64,000 nucleotides of DNA from Hydractinia symbiolongicarpus (Eukaryota; Cnidaria; Hydrozoa; Anthoathecata; Hydractiniidae), in contig NC_079882.1 in the NCBI RefSeq assembly GCF_029227915.1, positions 17,126,501 through 17,190,500 of the forward strand, given 5' to 3'. Both the position numbers and the translations under genes were made by a program. Each line of letters starts with the position of its first letter. Positions within the stretch are counted from its first letter, which is position 1. Under the pieces are notes generated by a model. It worked only from the letters and a program-made list of their open reading frames with translations, did no database searches and was not told where the DNA came from. Shown here one piece after another: positions 24,205-37,126 of the stretch.

Positions 24205-26258
24205 AGCCATTATTAGACTGCAAAAGGCCATATTACAGCCTTTATAGGACTGTGCACGTAGTTCAGAGTTCTGTAAAGCAACAGCGCTAATGAAAACGAC
24301 TTGTGAGGTTGTAGCGCATTGAGACCTGAACGACTAGTCCAATGGTAACCTGCACAGGCAGATGGAACCACGTGATTTAAGTGTGAGGCCTCTATTAGAC
24401 TGCAAAAGGCCATATTACAGCCTTTATAGGACTGTGCACGTAGTTAAGAGTGTTGTAAGGAAACAGCGCTAATAAAAACGACTTGGGACGTTGTAGGGCA
24501 TTGAGACTGTAAGGACTAGGCCAATGGTAACATACGCAGACAGGTGAAACCACGTGATTTACGTGTGAGGCCTTTATTAGACTGCAAAAGGCCATATTAC
24601 AGCCTTTATAGGACTGTGCAGGTAGTTAAGAGTGTTCTATGGCCACGGCGCTAAGGAAAACCACTTGGAACGTTGTAGTGCACTCAGACTGGAAGGAATA
24701 GTCCAATGGTAACCTGCGCAGGCAGATGGAACGACGTGATTTACGTGTGAGGACTTTATTAGACTGCAAAAGGCCATATTACAGCCTTTATAGGACCGTG
24801 CACGTAGTTAAGAGTGTTGTAAAGCAACGGCGCCATTGAAAACGACTTGGGACGTTGTAGCACATTGAGACTGGAAGGACTAGGCCAATGGTGACCTGCG
24901 CAGACCTGTGAAACCACGTGATTAACGTGTGAGACCTTTATTAGACTGCAAAGGGCCATATTACAGCCTTTATAGGACTGTGCACGCAGTTAAGAGTGTC
25001 TTAAGGCAACGGCGCTAATGAAAACGACTTGGGACGTTGTAGGGCATTGAGACTGTAAGGACTAGGCCAATGGTAACATACGCAGACAGGTGAAACCACG
25101 TGATTTACGTGTGAGGCCTTTATTAGACTGCAAAAGGCCATATTACAGCCTTTATAGGACTGTGCAGGTAGTTAAGAGTGTTCTATGGCCACGGCGCTAA
25201 GGAAAACCACTTGGAACGTTGTAGTGCACTCAGACTGGAAGGAATAGTCCAATGGTAACCTGCGCAGGCAGATGGAACCACGTGATTTACGTGTGAGGAC
25301 TTTATTAGACTGCAAAAGGCCATATTACAGCCTTTATAGGACCGTGCACGTAGTTAAGAGTGTTGTAAGGCAACAGCGCTAATGAAAACGACTTGGGAGG
25401 TTGTAGCGCTTTGAGACTGGAACAACTAGTCCAATGGTAACCTGCACAGGCAGATGGAACCACGTGATTTACGTGTGAGGCCTTTTTTAGACTGCAAAAG
25501 ACCAAACTACAGCCTTTATAGGACTGTGCACGTAGTTAAGAGTGTTGTAAGGCCACGGCGCTAAGGAAAACCACTTGGAACGTTGTAGTGCACTGAGACT
25601 GGAAGGAATAGTCCAATGGTAACCTGCACAGGCAGATGGAACCACGTGATTTACGTGTGAGGACTTTATTAGACTGCAAAAGGCCATATTACAGCCTTTA
25701 TAGGACTGTGCACGTAGTTAAGAGTGTTGTAAACCAACGGCGCCAATGAAAACGACTTGGGACGTTGTAGCGCATTGAGACTGGAAGGACTAGTCTAATG
25801 GTAACCTGCGCAGGCAGGTGAAAGCACGTGATTTACGTATGAAGCCATTATTAGACTGCAAAAGGCCATATTACAGCCTTTATAGGACTGTGCACGTAGT
25901 TCAGAGTTCTGTAAAGCAACAGCGCTAATGAAAACGACTTGTGAGGTTGTAGCGCATTGAGACCTGAACGACTAGTCCAATGGTAACCTGCACAGGCAGA
26001 TGGAACCACGTGATTTAAGTGTGAGGCCTCTATTAGACTGGAAAAGGCCATATTACAGCCTTTATAGGACTGTGCACGTAGTTAAGAGTGTTGTAAGGAA
26101 ACAGCGCTAATAAAAACGACTTGGGACGTTGTAGGGCATTGAGACTGTAAGGACTAGGCCAATGGTAACATACGCAGACAGGTGAAACCACGTGATTTAC
26201 GTGTGAGGCCTTTATTAGACTGCAAAAGGCCATATTACAGCCTTTATAGGACTGTGCA
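24205..26258 (+). repeat. 13-monomer HOR, unit 3 (truncated)
   Basis: Follows unit 2 until 26,258, where GTGCAGGTAG is replaced by GTGCACGTAG followed by TTCTAACGCCACAGAGC, a monomer type not seen to the left. This is the right edge of the left domain. Confidence 0.92.
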
Positions 26259-28572
26259 CGTAGTTAAGAGTGTTCTAACGCCACAGAGCTAAGGAAAACC
26301 ACTTGGAACGTTGTAGTGCATTGAGACTGAAAGGAATAGTCTAATGGTAACCTGCGCAGGCAGATGAAACCACGTGATTTACGTATGAAGCCATTATTAG
26401 ACTGCGAAAGGCCATATTACAGCCTTTATAGGACTGTGCACGTAGTTAAGAGTGTTCTAAGGCAACTTCGCCAATGAAAACGACTTGGGACGTTGTAGCG
26501 CATTGAGACTGTAAGGACTACGCCAATGGAAACCTGAACAGGCAAATGGAACCACGTGATTTACGTGTGAGGCCTTTATTAGACTGCAAAAGGCCATATC
26601 ACAGCCTTTATAGGACTGTGCAAGTAGTTAAGAGTGTTCTAAGGCCACGGCGCTAATGAAAACGACTTGAGACGTTGTAGCACATTGAGACTGGAAGGAT
26701 TAGGCCAATGGTAACCTGAGCAGGCATGTGAAACCACGTGATTTACGTGGGAAGCCTTTATTAGACTGCAAAAGGCCATATTACAGCCTTTATAGGACTG
26801 TGCAGGTAGTTAAGAGTGTTCTAAGGCCACGGCGCTAAGGAAAACCACTTGGAACGTTGTAGTGCACTGAGACTGGAAGGAATAGTCCAATGGTAACCTG
26901 CGCAGGCAGATGGAACCACGTGATTTACGTGTGAGGACTTTATTAGACTGCAAAAGGCCATATTACAGCCTTTATAGGACTGTGCTCGTAGTTAAGAGTG
27001 TTGTAAAGCAACGGCGCCAATGAAAACGACTTGGGACGTTGTAGCGCATTGAGACTGGAAGGACTAGGCCAATGGTGACCTGCGCAGACCTGTGAAACCA
27101 CGTGATTAACGTGTGAGACCTTTATTAGACTGCAAAGGGCCATATTACAGCCTTTATAGGACTGTGCACGTAGTTAAGAGTGTCTTAAGGCAACGGCGCT
27201 AATGAAAACGACTTGGGAGGTTGTAGCGCATTGAGACTGGAACGACTAGTCCAATGGTAACCTGCACAGGCAGATGGAACCACGTGATTTACGTGTGAGG
27301 CCTCTATTAGACTGCAAAAGGCCAAATTACAGCCTTTATAGGACTGTGCAGGTAGTTAAGAGGGTTGTAAGGCAACAGCGCTAATGAAAACGACTTGGGA
27401 CGTTGTAGCGCATTGAGACTGGAACGACTAGTCCAATGGTAACCTGCACAGGCAGATGGAACCACATGATTTACGTGTGAGGCCTTTATTAGACTGCAAA
27501 AGACCAAATTACAGCCTTTATAGGACTGTGCACGTAGTTAAGAGTGTTGTAAAGCAACGGCGCCAATGAAAACGACTTGGGACGTTGTAGCGCATTGAGA
27601 CTGTAAGGACTACGCCAATGGAAACCTGAACAGGCAAATGGAACCACGTGATTTACGTGTGAGGCCTTTATTAGACTGCAAAAGGCCATATTACAGCCTT
27701 TATAGGACTGTGCAAGTAGTTAAGAGTGTTCTAAGACCACGGCGCTAATGAAAACGACTTGAGACGTTGTAGCACATTGAGACTGGAAGGATTAGGCCAA
27801 TGGTAACCTGAGCAGGCATGTGAAACCACGTGATTTACGTGGGAAGCCTTTATTAGACTGCAAAAGGCCATATTACAGCCTTTATAGGACTGTGCAGGTA
27901 GTTAAGAGTGTTCTAAGGCCACGGCGCTAAGGAAAACCACTTGGAACGTTGTAGTGCACTGAGACTGGAAGGAATAGTCCAATGGTAACCTGCACAGGCA
28001 GATGGAACCACGTGATTTACGTGTGAAGCCTTTATTAGACTGCAAAAGGCCATATTACAGCCTTTATAGGACTGTGCGCGCAATTAAGAGTGTTCTAAGG
28101 CAATTTCGCCAATGAAAACGACTTGGGACGTTGTAGCGCATTGAAACTGTAAGGAATAGTCTAATGGTAACCTGCGCAGGCAGGTGAAACCACGTGATAT
28201 ACGTATGAAGCCATTATTAGACTGCAAAAGGCCATATTACAGCCTTTATGGGACTGTGCACGTAGTTAAGAGTGTTGTAAGGCAACGGCGCTAATGAAAA
28301 CGACTTGGGACTTTGTAGCGCATTAAGACTGGAAGGACTAGGCCAATGGTAACCTGCGCAGACCGGTGAAACCACGTGATTTACGTGTGAGGGTTTTATT
28401 AGACTGCAAAAGGCCATATTACAGCCTTTATAGGACTGTGCACGTATTTAAGAGTGTTGTAAGGCAACAGCGATAATGAAAACAACTTGAGTCGTTGTAG
28501 CGCATTTAGACTGGAAGGAATAGTCCAATGGTAACCTGCGCAGACCGGTGAAACCATGTGATTTACGTGTGA
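26259..28572 (+). repeat. Transition segment between left and right HOR domains
   Basis: About 12.7 monomers with low order. This is where variants typical of the right half first appear: TTCGCC in place of GGCGCC (near 26,466), CTGCGAAAGG (near 26,403), GAACAGGCAAATGG (near 26,536) and GTGCAAGTAG (near 26,618). The monomer at about 27,299-27,480 corresponds to one at 35,671-35,852. No long internal period is evident. Confidence 0.85.
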
Positions 28573-30392
28573 GGCCTTTATTAGACTGCAAAAGGCCATA
28601 TTACAGCCTTTATAGGACTGTGCACGTAGTTAAGAGTGTTGTAAAGCAACAGCGCTAATGAAAACGACTTGGGACGTTGTAGCGCATTGAGACTGGAAGG
28701 ACTAGGCCAATGGTGACCTGCGCAGACCGGTGAAACCACGTGATTAACGTGTGAGACATTTATTAGACTGCAGAGGGCCATATTACAGCCTTAATAGGAC
28801 TGTGCACGTAGTTAAGAGTGTTGTAAAGCAACGGCGCCAATGAAAACGACTTGGGACGTTGTAGCGCATTGAGACTGGAAGGACTAGGCCAATGGTAACC
28901 TGCGCAGACAGGTGAAACCACGTGATTTACGTGTGAGGCCTTTATTAGACTGCAAAAGGCCACATTACAGCCTTTATAGGACTGTGCACGTAGTTCAGAG
29001 TTCTGTAAAGCAACAGCGCTAATGAAAACGACTTGGGAGGTTGTAGCGCATTGAGACTGGAACGACTAGTTCAATGGTAACCTGCACAGGCAGATGGAAC
29101 CACGTGATTTACGTGTGAGGCCTCTATTAGACTGCAAAAGGTCAAATTACAGCCTTTATAGGACTGTGCACGTAGTTAAGAGTGTTGTAAGGCAACAGCG
29201 CTAATGAAAACGACTTGGGACGTTGTAGCGCATTGAGACTGTAAGGACTAGGCCAATGGTAACCTACGCAGACAGGTGAAACCACGTGATTTACGTGTGA
29301 GGCCTTTATTAGACTGCAAAAGGCCATATTACAGCCTTTATAGGACTGTGCAGATAGTTAAGAGTGTTCTAAGGCCACGGCGCTAAGGAAAACCACTTGG
29401 AACGTTGTAGTGCACTGAGACTGGAAGGAATAGTCCAATGATAACCTGCGCAGGCAGATGGAACCACGTGATTTACGTGTGAGGACTTTATTAGACTGCA
29501 AAAGGCCATATTACAGCCTTTATAGGACTGTGCACGTAGTTAAGAGTGTTGTAAAGCAACGGCGCTAAGGAAAACCACTTGGAACGTTGTAGTGCACTGA
29601 GACTGGAAGGAATAGTCCAATGGTAACCTGCGCAGGCAGATGGAACCACGTGATTTACGTGTGAGGACTTTATTAGACTGCAAAAGGCCATATTACAGCC
29701 TTTATAGGACTGTGCACGTAGTTAAGAGTGTTGTAAAGCAACGGCGCCAATGAAAACGACTTGGGACGTTGTAGCGCATTGAGACTGGAAGGACTAGTCT
29801 AATGGTAACCTGCGCAGGCAGGTGAAACCACGTGATTTACGTATGAAGCCATTATTAGACTGCAAAAAGCCATATTACAGCCTTTATAGGACTGTGCACG
29901 TAGTTAAGAGTGTTGTAAGGCAACGGCGCTAATGAAAACGACTTGAAACGTTGTAGCACATTGAGACTGGAAGGACTAGGTCAATGGTGACCTGCGCAGA
30001 CCTGTGAAACCACGTGATTAACGTGTGAGACCTTTATTAGACTGCAGAGGGCCATATTACAGCCTTTATAGGACTGTGCACGTAGTTAAGAGTGTCTTAA
30101 GGCAACGGCGCTAATGAAAACGACTTGAGACGTTGTAGCACATTGAGACTGGAAGGATTAGGCCAATGGTAACCTGCGCAGGCATGTGAAACCACGTGAT
30201 TTACGTGGGAAGCCTTTATTAGACTGCAAAAGGCCATATTACAGCCTTTATAGGACTGTGCAGGTAGTTAAGAGTGTTCTAAGGCCACGGCGCTAAGGAA
30301 AACCACTTGGAACGTTGTAGTGCACTGAGACTGGAAGGAATAGTCCAATGGTAACCTGCGCAGGCAGATGGAACCACGTGATTTACGTGTGA
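28573..30392 (+). repeat. 10-monomer HOR (1,820 bp), unit 1
   Basis: Repeats at exactly 10 x 182 bp. A private marker is GCCTTAATAGG (near 28,790), found again 1,820 bp on. Differences from unit 2 include AGGTCAAATT near 29,139 and CCACATTAC near 28,960. Confidence 0.88.
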
Positions 30393-32394
30393 GGACTTTA
30401 TTAGACTGCAAAAAGCCATATTACAGCCTTTATAGGACTGTGCACATAGTTAAGAGTGTTGTAAAGCAACGGCGCCAATGAAAACGACTTGGGACGTTGT
30501 AGCGCATTGAGACTGGAAGGACTAGGCCAGTGGTTACCTGCGCAGACCTGTGAAACCACGTGATTAACGTGTGAGACATTTATTAGACTGCAGAGGGCCA
30601 TATTACAGCCTTAATAGGACTGTGCACGTAGTTAAGAGTGTTGTAAAGCAACGGCGCCAATGAAAACGACTTGGGACGTTGTAGCGCATTGAGACTGGAA
30701 GGACTAGGCCAATGGTAACCTGCGCAGACAGGTGAAACCACGTGATTTACGTGTGAGGCTTTTATTAGACTGCAAAAGGCCATATTACAGCCTTTATAGG
30801 ACTGTGCACGTAGTTCAGAGTTCTGTAAAGCAACAGCGCTAATGAAAACGACTTGGGAGGTTGTAGCGCATTGAGACTGGAACGACTAGTTCAATGGTAA
30901 CCTGCACAGGCAGATGGAACCACGTGATTTACGTGTGAGGCCTCTATTAGACTGCAAAAGGCCAAATTACAGCCTTTATAGGACTGTGCACGTAGTTAAG
31001 AGTGTTGTAAGGCAACAGCGCTAATGAAAACGACTTGGGACGTTGTAGCGCATTGAGACTGTAAGGACTAGGCCAATGGTAACCTACGCAGACAGGTGAA
31101 ACCACGTGATTTACGTGTGAGGCCTTTATTAGACTGCAAAAGGCCATATTACAGCCTTTATAGGACTGTGCAGATAGTTAAGAGTGTTCTAAGGCCACGG
31201 CGCTAAGGAAAACCACTTGGAACGTTGTAGTGCACTGAGACTGGAAGGAATAGTCCAATGATAACCTGCGCAGGCAGATGGAACCACGTGATTTACGTGT
31301 GAGGACTTTATTAGACTGCAAAATGCCATATTACAGCCTTTATAGGACTGTGCACGTAGTTAAGAGTGTTGTAAAGCAACGGCGCTAAGGAAAACCACTT
31401 GGAACGTTGTAGTGCACTGAGACTGGAAGGAATAGTCCAATGGTAACCTGCGCAGGCAGATGGAACCACGTGATTTACGTGTGAGGACTTTATTAGACTG
31501 CAAAAGGCCATATTACAGCCTTTATAGGACTGTGCACGTAGTTAAGAGTGTTGTAAAGCAACGGCGCCAATGAAAACGACTTGGGACGTTGTAGCGCATT
31601 GAGACTGGAAGGACTAGTCTAATGGTAACCTGCGCAGGCAGGTGAAACCACGTGATTTACGTATGAAGCCATTATTAGACTGCAAAAAGCCATATTACAG
31701 CCTTTATAGGATTGTGCACGTAGTTAAGAGTGTTGTAAAGCAACGGCGCCAATGAAAACGACTTGGGACGTTGTAGCACATTGAGACTGGAAGGACTAGG
31801 CCAATGGTAACCTGCGCAGGCATGTGAAACCACGTGATTTACGTGGGAAGCCTTTATTAGACTGCAAAAGGCCAAATTACAGCCTTTATAGGACTGTGCA
31901 CGTAGTTAAGAGTGTTGTAAGGCAACGGCGCTAATGAAAACGACTTGAAACGTTGTAGCACATTGAGACTGGAAGGACTAGGTCAATGGTGACCTGCGCA
32001 GACCTGTGAAACCACGTGATTAACGTGTGAGACCTTTATTAGACTGCAGAGGGCCATATTACAGCCTTTATAGGACTGTGCACGTAGTTAAGAGTGTCTT
32101 AAGGCAACGGCGCTAATGAAAACGACTTGAGACGTGGTAGCACATTGAGACTGGAAGGATTAGGCCAATGGTAACCTGCGCAGGCATGTGAAACCACGTG
32201 ATTTACGTGGGAAGCCTTTATTAGACTGCAAAAGGCCATATTACAGCCTTTATAGGACTGTGCAGGTAGTTAAGAGTGTTCTAAGGCCACGGCGCTAAGG
32301 AAAACCACTTGGAACGTTGTAGTGCACTGAGACTGGAAGGAATAGTCCAATGGTAACCTGCGCAGGCAGATGGAACCACGTGATTTACGTGTGA
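30393..32394 (+). repeat. 11-monomer derivative of the 10-monomer HOR, unit 2
   Basis: Follows unit 1 with an offset of 1,820 bp up to about 31,737, then with an offset of 2,002 bp from about 31,9xx onward. One extra monomer (around 31,667-31,848, ending GGCATGTG) is present here. It is in phase, so the insertion length is a whole monomer. Confidence 0.85.
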
Positions 32395-32758
32395 GGACTT
32401 TATTAGACTGCAAAAAGCCATATTACAGCCTTTATAGGACTGTGCACATAGTTAAGAGTGTTGTAAAGCAACGGCGCCAATGAAAACGACTTGGGACGTT
32501 GTAGCGCATTGAGACTGGAAGGACTAGGCCAGTGGTGACCTGCGCAGACCTGTGAAACCACGTGATTAACGTGTGAGACCTTTATTAGACTGCAAAGGGC
32601 CATATTACAGCCTTTATAGGACTGTGCACGTAGTTAAGAGTGTCTTAAGGCAACGGCGCTAATGAAAACGACTTGAGACGTTGTAGCACATTGAGACTGG
32701 AAGGATTAGGCCAATTGTAACCTGCGCAGGCATGTGAAACCACGTGATTTACGTGGGA

Positions 32759-35700
32759 AGCCTTTATTAGACTGCAAAAGGCCATATTACAGCCTTTATA
32801 GGACTGTGCACGTAGTTAAGAGTGTTGTAAAGCAACGGCGCCAATGAAAACGACTTGGAACGTTGTAGCGCATTGAGACTGGAAGGACTAGGCCAATGGT
32901 AACCTGCACAGACAGGTGAAACCACGTGATTTACGTGTGAGGCCTTTAATAGACTGCAAAAGGCCATATTACAGCCTTTATAGGACTGTGCACGTAGTTC
33001 AGAGTTCTGTAAAGCAACAGCGCTAATGAAAACGACTTGGGAGGTTGTAGCGCATTGAGACTGGAACGACTAGTCCAATGGTAACCTGCACAGGCAGATG
33101 GAACCACGTGATTTACGTGTGAGGCCTCTATTAGACTGCAAAAGGCCAAATTACAGCCTTTATAGGACTGTGCACGTAGTTAAGAGTGTTGTAAGGCAAC
33201 AGCGTTAATGAAAACGACTTGGGACGTTGTAGCGCATTGAGACTGGAACAACTAGTCCAATGGTAACCTGCACAGGCAGATGGAACCACGTGATTTACGT
33301 GTGAGGCCTTTATTAGACTGCAAAAGACCAAACTACAGCCTTTATAGGACTGTGCACGTAGTTAAGAGTGTTGTAAGGCCACGGCGCTAAGGAAAACCAC
33401 TTGGAACGTTGTAGTGCACTGAGACTGGAAGGAATAGTCCAATGGTAACCTGCGCAGGCAGATGGAACCACGTGATTTACATGTGAGGACTTTATTAGAC
33501 TGCAAAAGGCCATATTACAGCCTTTATAGGACTGTGCACGTAGTTAAGAGTGTTGTAAAGCAACGGCGCCAATGAAAACGACTTGGGACGTTGTAGCGCA
33601 TTGAGACTGGAAGGACTAGTCTAATGGTAACCTGCACAGGCAGATGGAACCACGTGATTTAAGTGTGAGGCCTCTATTAGACTGCAAAAGGCTAAATTAC
33701 AGCCTTTATAGGACTGTGCACGTAGTTAAGAGTGTTGTAAGGAAACAGCGCTAATGAAAACGACTTGGGACGTTGTAGCGCATTGAGACTGGAACAACTA
33801 GTCCAATGGTAACCTGCACAGGCAGATGGAACCACGTGATTTACGTGTGAGGCCTTTATTAGACTGCAAAAGACCAAATTACAGCCTTTATAGGACTGTG
33901 CACGTAGTTAAGAGTGTTGTAAGGGAACGGCGCTAATGGAAACGACTTGGGACGTTGTAGGGCATTGAGACTGTAAGGACTAGGCCAATGGTAACATACG
34001 CAGACAGGTGAAACCACGTGATTTACGTGTGATGCCTTTATTAGTCTGCAAAAGGCCATATTACAGCCTTTATAGGACTGTGCAGGTAGTTAAGAGTGTT
34101 CTAAGGCCACGGCGCTAAGGAAAACCACTTGGAACGTTGTAGTGCACTGAGACTGGAAGGAATAGTCCAATGGTAACCTGCGCAGGCAGATGGAACCACG
34201 TGATTTACGTATGAAGCCATTATTAGACTGCAAAAGGCCATATTACAGCCTTTATAGGACTGTGCACGTAGTTAAGAGTGTTCTAAGGCCACAGAGTTAA
34301 GGAAAACCACTTGGAACGTTGTAGTGCATTGAGACTGAAAGGAATAGTCTAATGGTAACCTGCGCAGGCAGGTGAAACAACGTGATTTACGTATGAAGCC
34401 ATTATTAGACTGCGAAAGGCCATATTACAGCCTTTATAGGACTGTGCACGTAGTTAAGAGTGTTCTAAGGCAACTTCGCCAATGAAAACGACTTGGGACG
34501 TTGTAGCGCATTGAGACTGTAAGGACTACGCCAATGGAAACCTGAACAGGCAAATGGAACCACGTGATTTACGTGTGAGGCCTTTATTAGACTGCAAAAG
34601 GCCATATTACAGCCTTTATAGGACTGTGCAAGTAGTTAAGAGTGTTCTAAGGCCACGGCGCTAATAAAAACGACTTGAGACGTTGTAGCACATTGAGACT
34701 GGAAGGATTAGGCCAATGGTAACCTGAGCAGGCATGTGAAACCACGTGATTTACGTGGGAAGCCTTTATTAGACTGCAAAAGGCCATATTACTGCCTTTA
34801 TAGGACTGTGCAGGTAGTTAAGAGTGTTCTAAGGCCACGGCGCTAAGGAAAACCACTTGGAACGTTGTAGTGCACTGAGACTGGAAGGAATAGTCCAATG
34901 GTAACCTGCGCAGGCAGATGGAACCACGTGATCTACGTGTGAGGACTTTATTAGACTGCAAAAGGCCATATTACAGCCTTTATAGGACTGTGCACGTAGT
35001 TAAGAGTGTTGTAAAGCAACGGCGCCAATGAAAACGACTTGGGACGTTGTAGCGCATTGAGACTGGAAGGACTAGGCCAATGGTGACCTGCGCAGACCTG
35101 TGAAACCACGTGATTAACGTGTGAGACCTTTATTAGACTGCAAAGGGCCATATTACAGCCTTTATAGGACTGTGCACGTAGTTAAGAGTGTCTTAAGGCA
35201 ACGGCGCTAATGAAAACGACTTGAGACGTTGTAGCACATTGAGACTGGAAGGATTAGGCCAATGGTAACCTGCGCAGGCATGTGAAACCACGTGATTTAC
35301 GTGGGAAGCCTTTATTAGACTGCAAAAGGCCATATTACAGCCTTTATAGGACTGTGCACGTAGTTAAGAGTGTTGTAAAGCAACGGCGCCAATGAAAACG
35401 ACTTGGGACTTTGTAGCGCATTGAGACTGGAAGGACTAGGCCAATGGTAACCTGCGCAGACAGGTGAAACCACGTGATTTACGTGTGAGGCCTTTATTAG
35501 ACTGCAAAAGGCCATATTACAACCTTTATAGGACTGTGCACGTAGTTAAGAGTTCTGTAAAGCAACAGCGCTAATGAAAACGACTTGGGAGGTTGTAGCG
35601 CATTGAGACTGGAACGACTAGTCCAATGGTAACCTGCACAGGCAGATGGAACCACGTGATTTACGTGTGAGGCCTCTATTAGACTGCAAAAGGCCAAATT

Positions 35701-37126
35701 ACAGCCTTTATAGGACTGTGCAGGTAGTTAAGAGGGTTGTAAGGCAACAGCGCTAATGAAAACGACTTGGGACGTTGTAGCGCATTGAGACTGGAACGAC
35801 TAGTCCAATGGTAACCTGCACAGGCAGATGGAACCACATGATTTACGTGTGAGGCCTTTATTAGACTGCAAAAGACCAAATTACAGCCTTTATAGGACTG
35901 TGCACGTAGTTAAGAGTGTTGTAAGGCAACGGCGCCAATGAAAACGACTTGGGACGTTGTAGCGCATTGAGACTGGAAGGACTAGGCCAATGGTAACCTG
36001 CGCAGACAGGTGAAACCACGTGATTTACGTGTGAGGTTTTTATTAGACTGCAAAAGGCCATATTACAGCTTTTATAGGACTGTGCAAGTAGTTAAGTGTG
36101 TTCTAAGGCCACGGCGCTAAGGAAAACCACTTGGAACGTTGTAGTGCACTGAGGATGAAAGGAATAGTCTAATGGTAACCTGCGCAGGCTGGTGAAACCA
36201 CGTGATTTACGTATGAAGCCATTATTAGACTGCAAAAGGCCATATTACAGCCTTTATAGGACTGTGCACGTAGTTAAGAGTGTTCTAAGGCAACTTCGCC
36301 AATGAAAACGACTTGGGACGTTGTAGCGCATTGAGACTGTAAGGACTACGCCAATGGAAACCTGAACAGGCAAATGGAACCACGTGATTTACGTGTGAGG
36401 CCTTTATTAGACTGCAAAAGGCCATATTACAGCCATTATAGGACTGTGCAAGTAGTTAAGAGTGTTCTAAGGCCACGGCGCTAATGAAAACGACTTGAGA
36501 CGTTGTAGCACATTGAGACTGGAAGGATTAGGCCAATGGTAACCTGAGCAGGCATGTGAAACCACGTGATTTACGTGGGAAGCCTTTATTAGACTGCAAA
36601 AGGCCATATTACAGCCTTTATAGGACTGTGCACGTAGTTAAGAGTGTTCCAAGGCCACGGCGCTAAGGAAAACCACTTGGAACGTTGTAGTGCACTGAGA
36701 CTGGAAGGAATAGTCCAATGGTAACCTGCGCAGGCGGATGGAACCACGTGATTTACGTGTGAGGACTTTATTAGACTGCAAAAGGCCATATTACAGCCTT
36801 TATAGGACTGTACACGTAGTTAAGAGTGTTGTAAAGCAACGGCGCCAATGAAAACGACTTGGGAGGTTGTAGCGCATTGAGACTGGAAGGACTAGGCCAA
36901 TGGTGACCTGCACAGACTGGTGAAACCACGTGATTAACGTGTGAGACCTTTATTAGAGGGCAAAGGGCCATATTACAGCCTTTATAGGACTGTGCACGTA
37001 GTTAAGAGTGTCTTAAGGCAACGGCGCTAATGAAAACGACTTGAGACGTTGTAGCACATTGAGACTGGAAGGATTAGGCCAATTGTAACCTGCGCAGGCA
37101 TGTGAAACCACGTGATTTACGTGGGA
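32759..37126 (+). repeat. 24-monomer period (4,368 bp), unit 1
   Basis: The first eight or so monomers recur from 37,127 at 24 x 182 bp. Private markers shared by both units are CCTTTAATAGAC (near 32,943 and 37,311) and CTGCACAGACAGG (near 32,904 and 37,272). The remainder of the unit is shared with other distant blocks rather than with the next 24 monomers. Confidence 0.82.
33490..35720 (+). repeat. Distant duplicated block X, copy 1
   Basis: About 2.2 kb nearly identical to 41,482-43,712 (offset 7,992 bp, 44 monomers less 16 bp). The shared rare variants are strong evidence: GGCTAAATTAC (33,690/41,682), TAAGGGAACGG (33,920/41,912), AAACAACGTG (34,375/42,367), CTAATAAAAACG (34,662/42,654) and GTGATCTACG (34,929/42,921). 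Confidence 0.9.
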
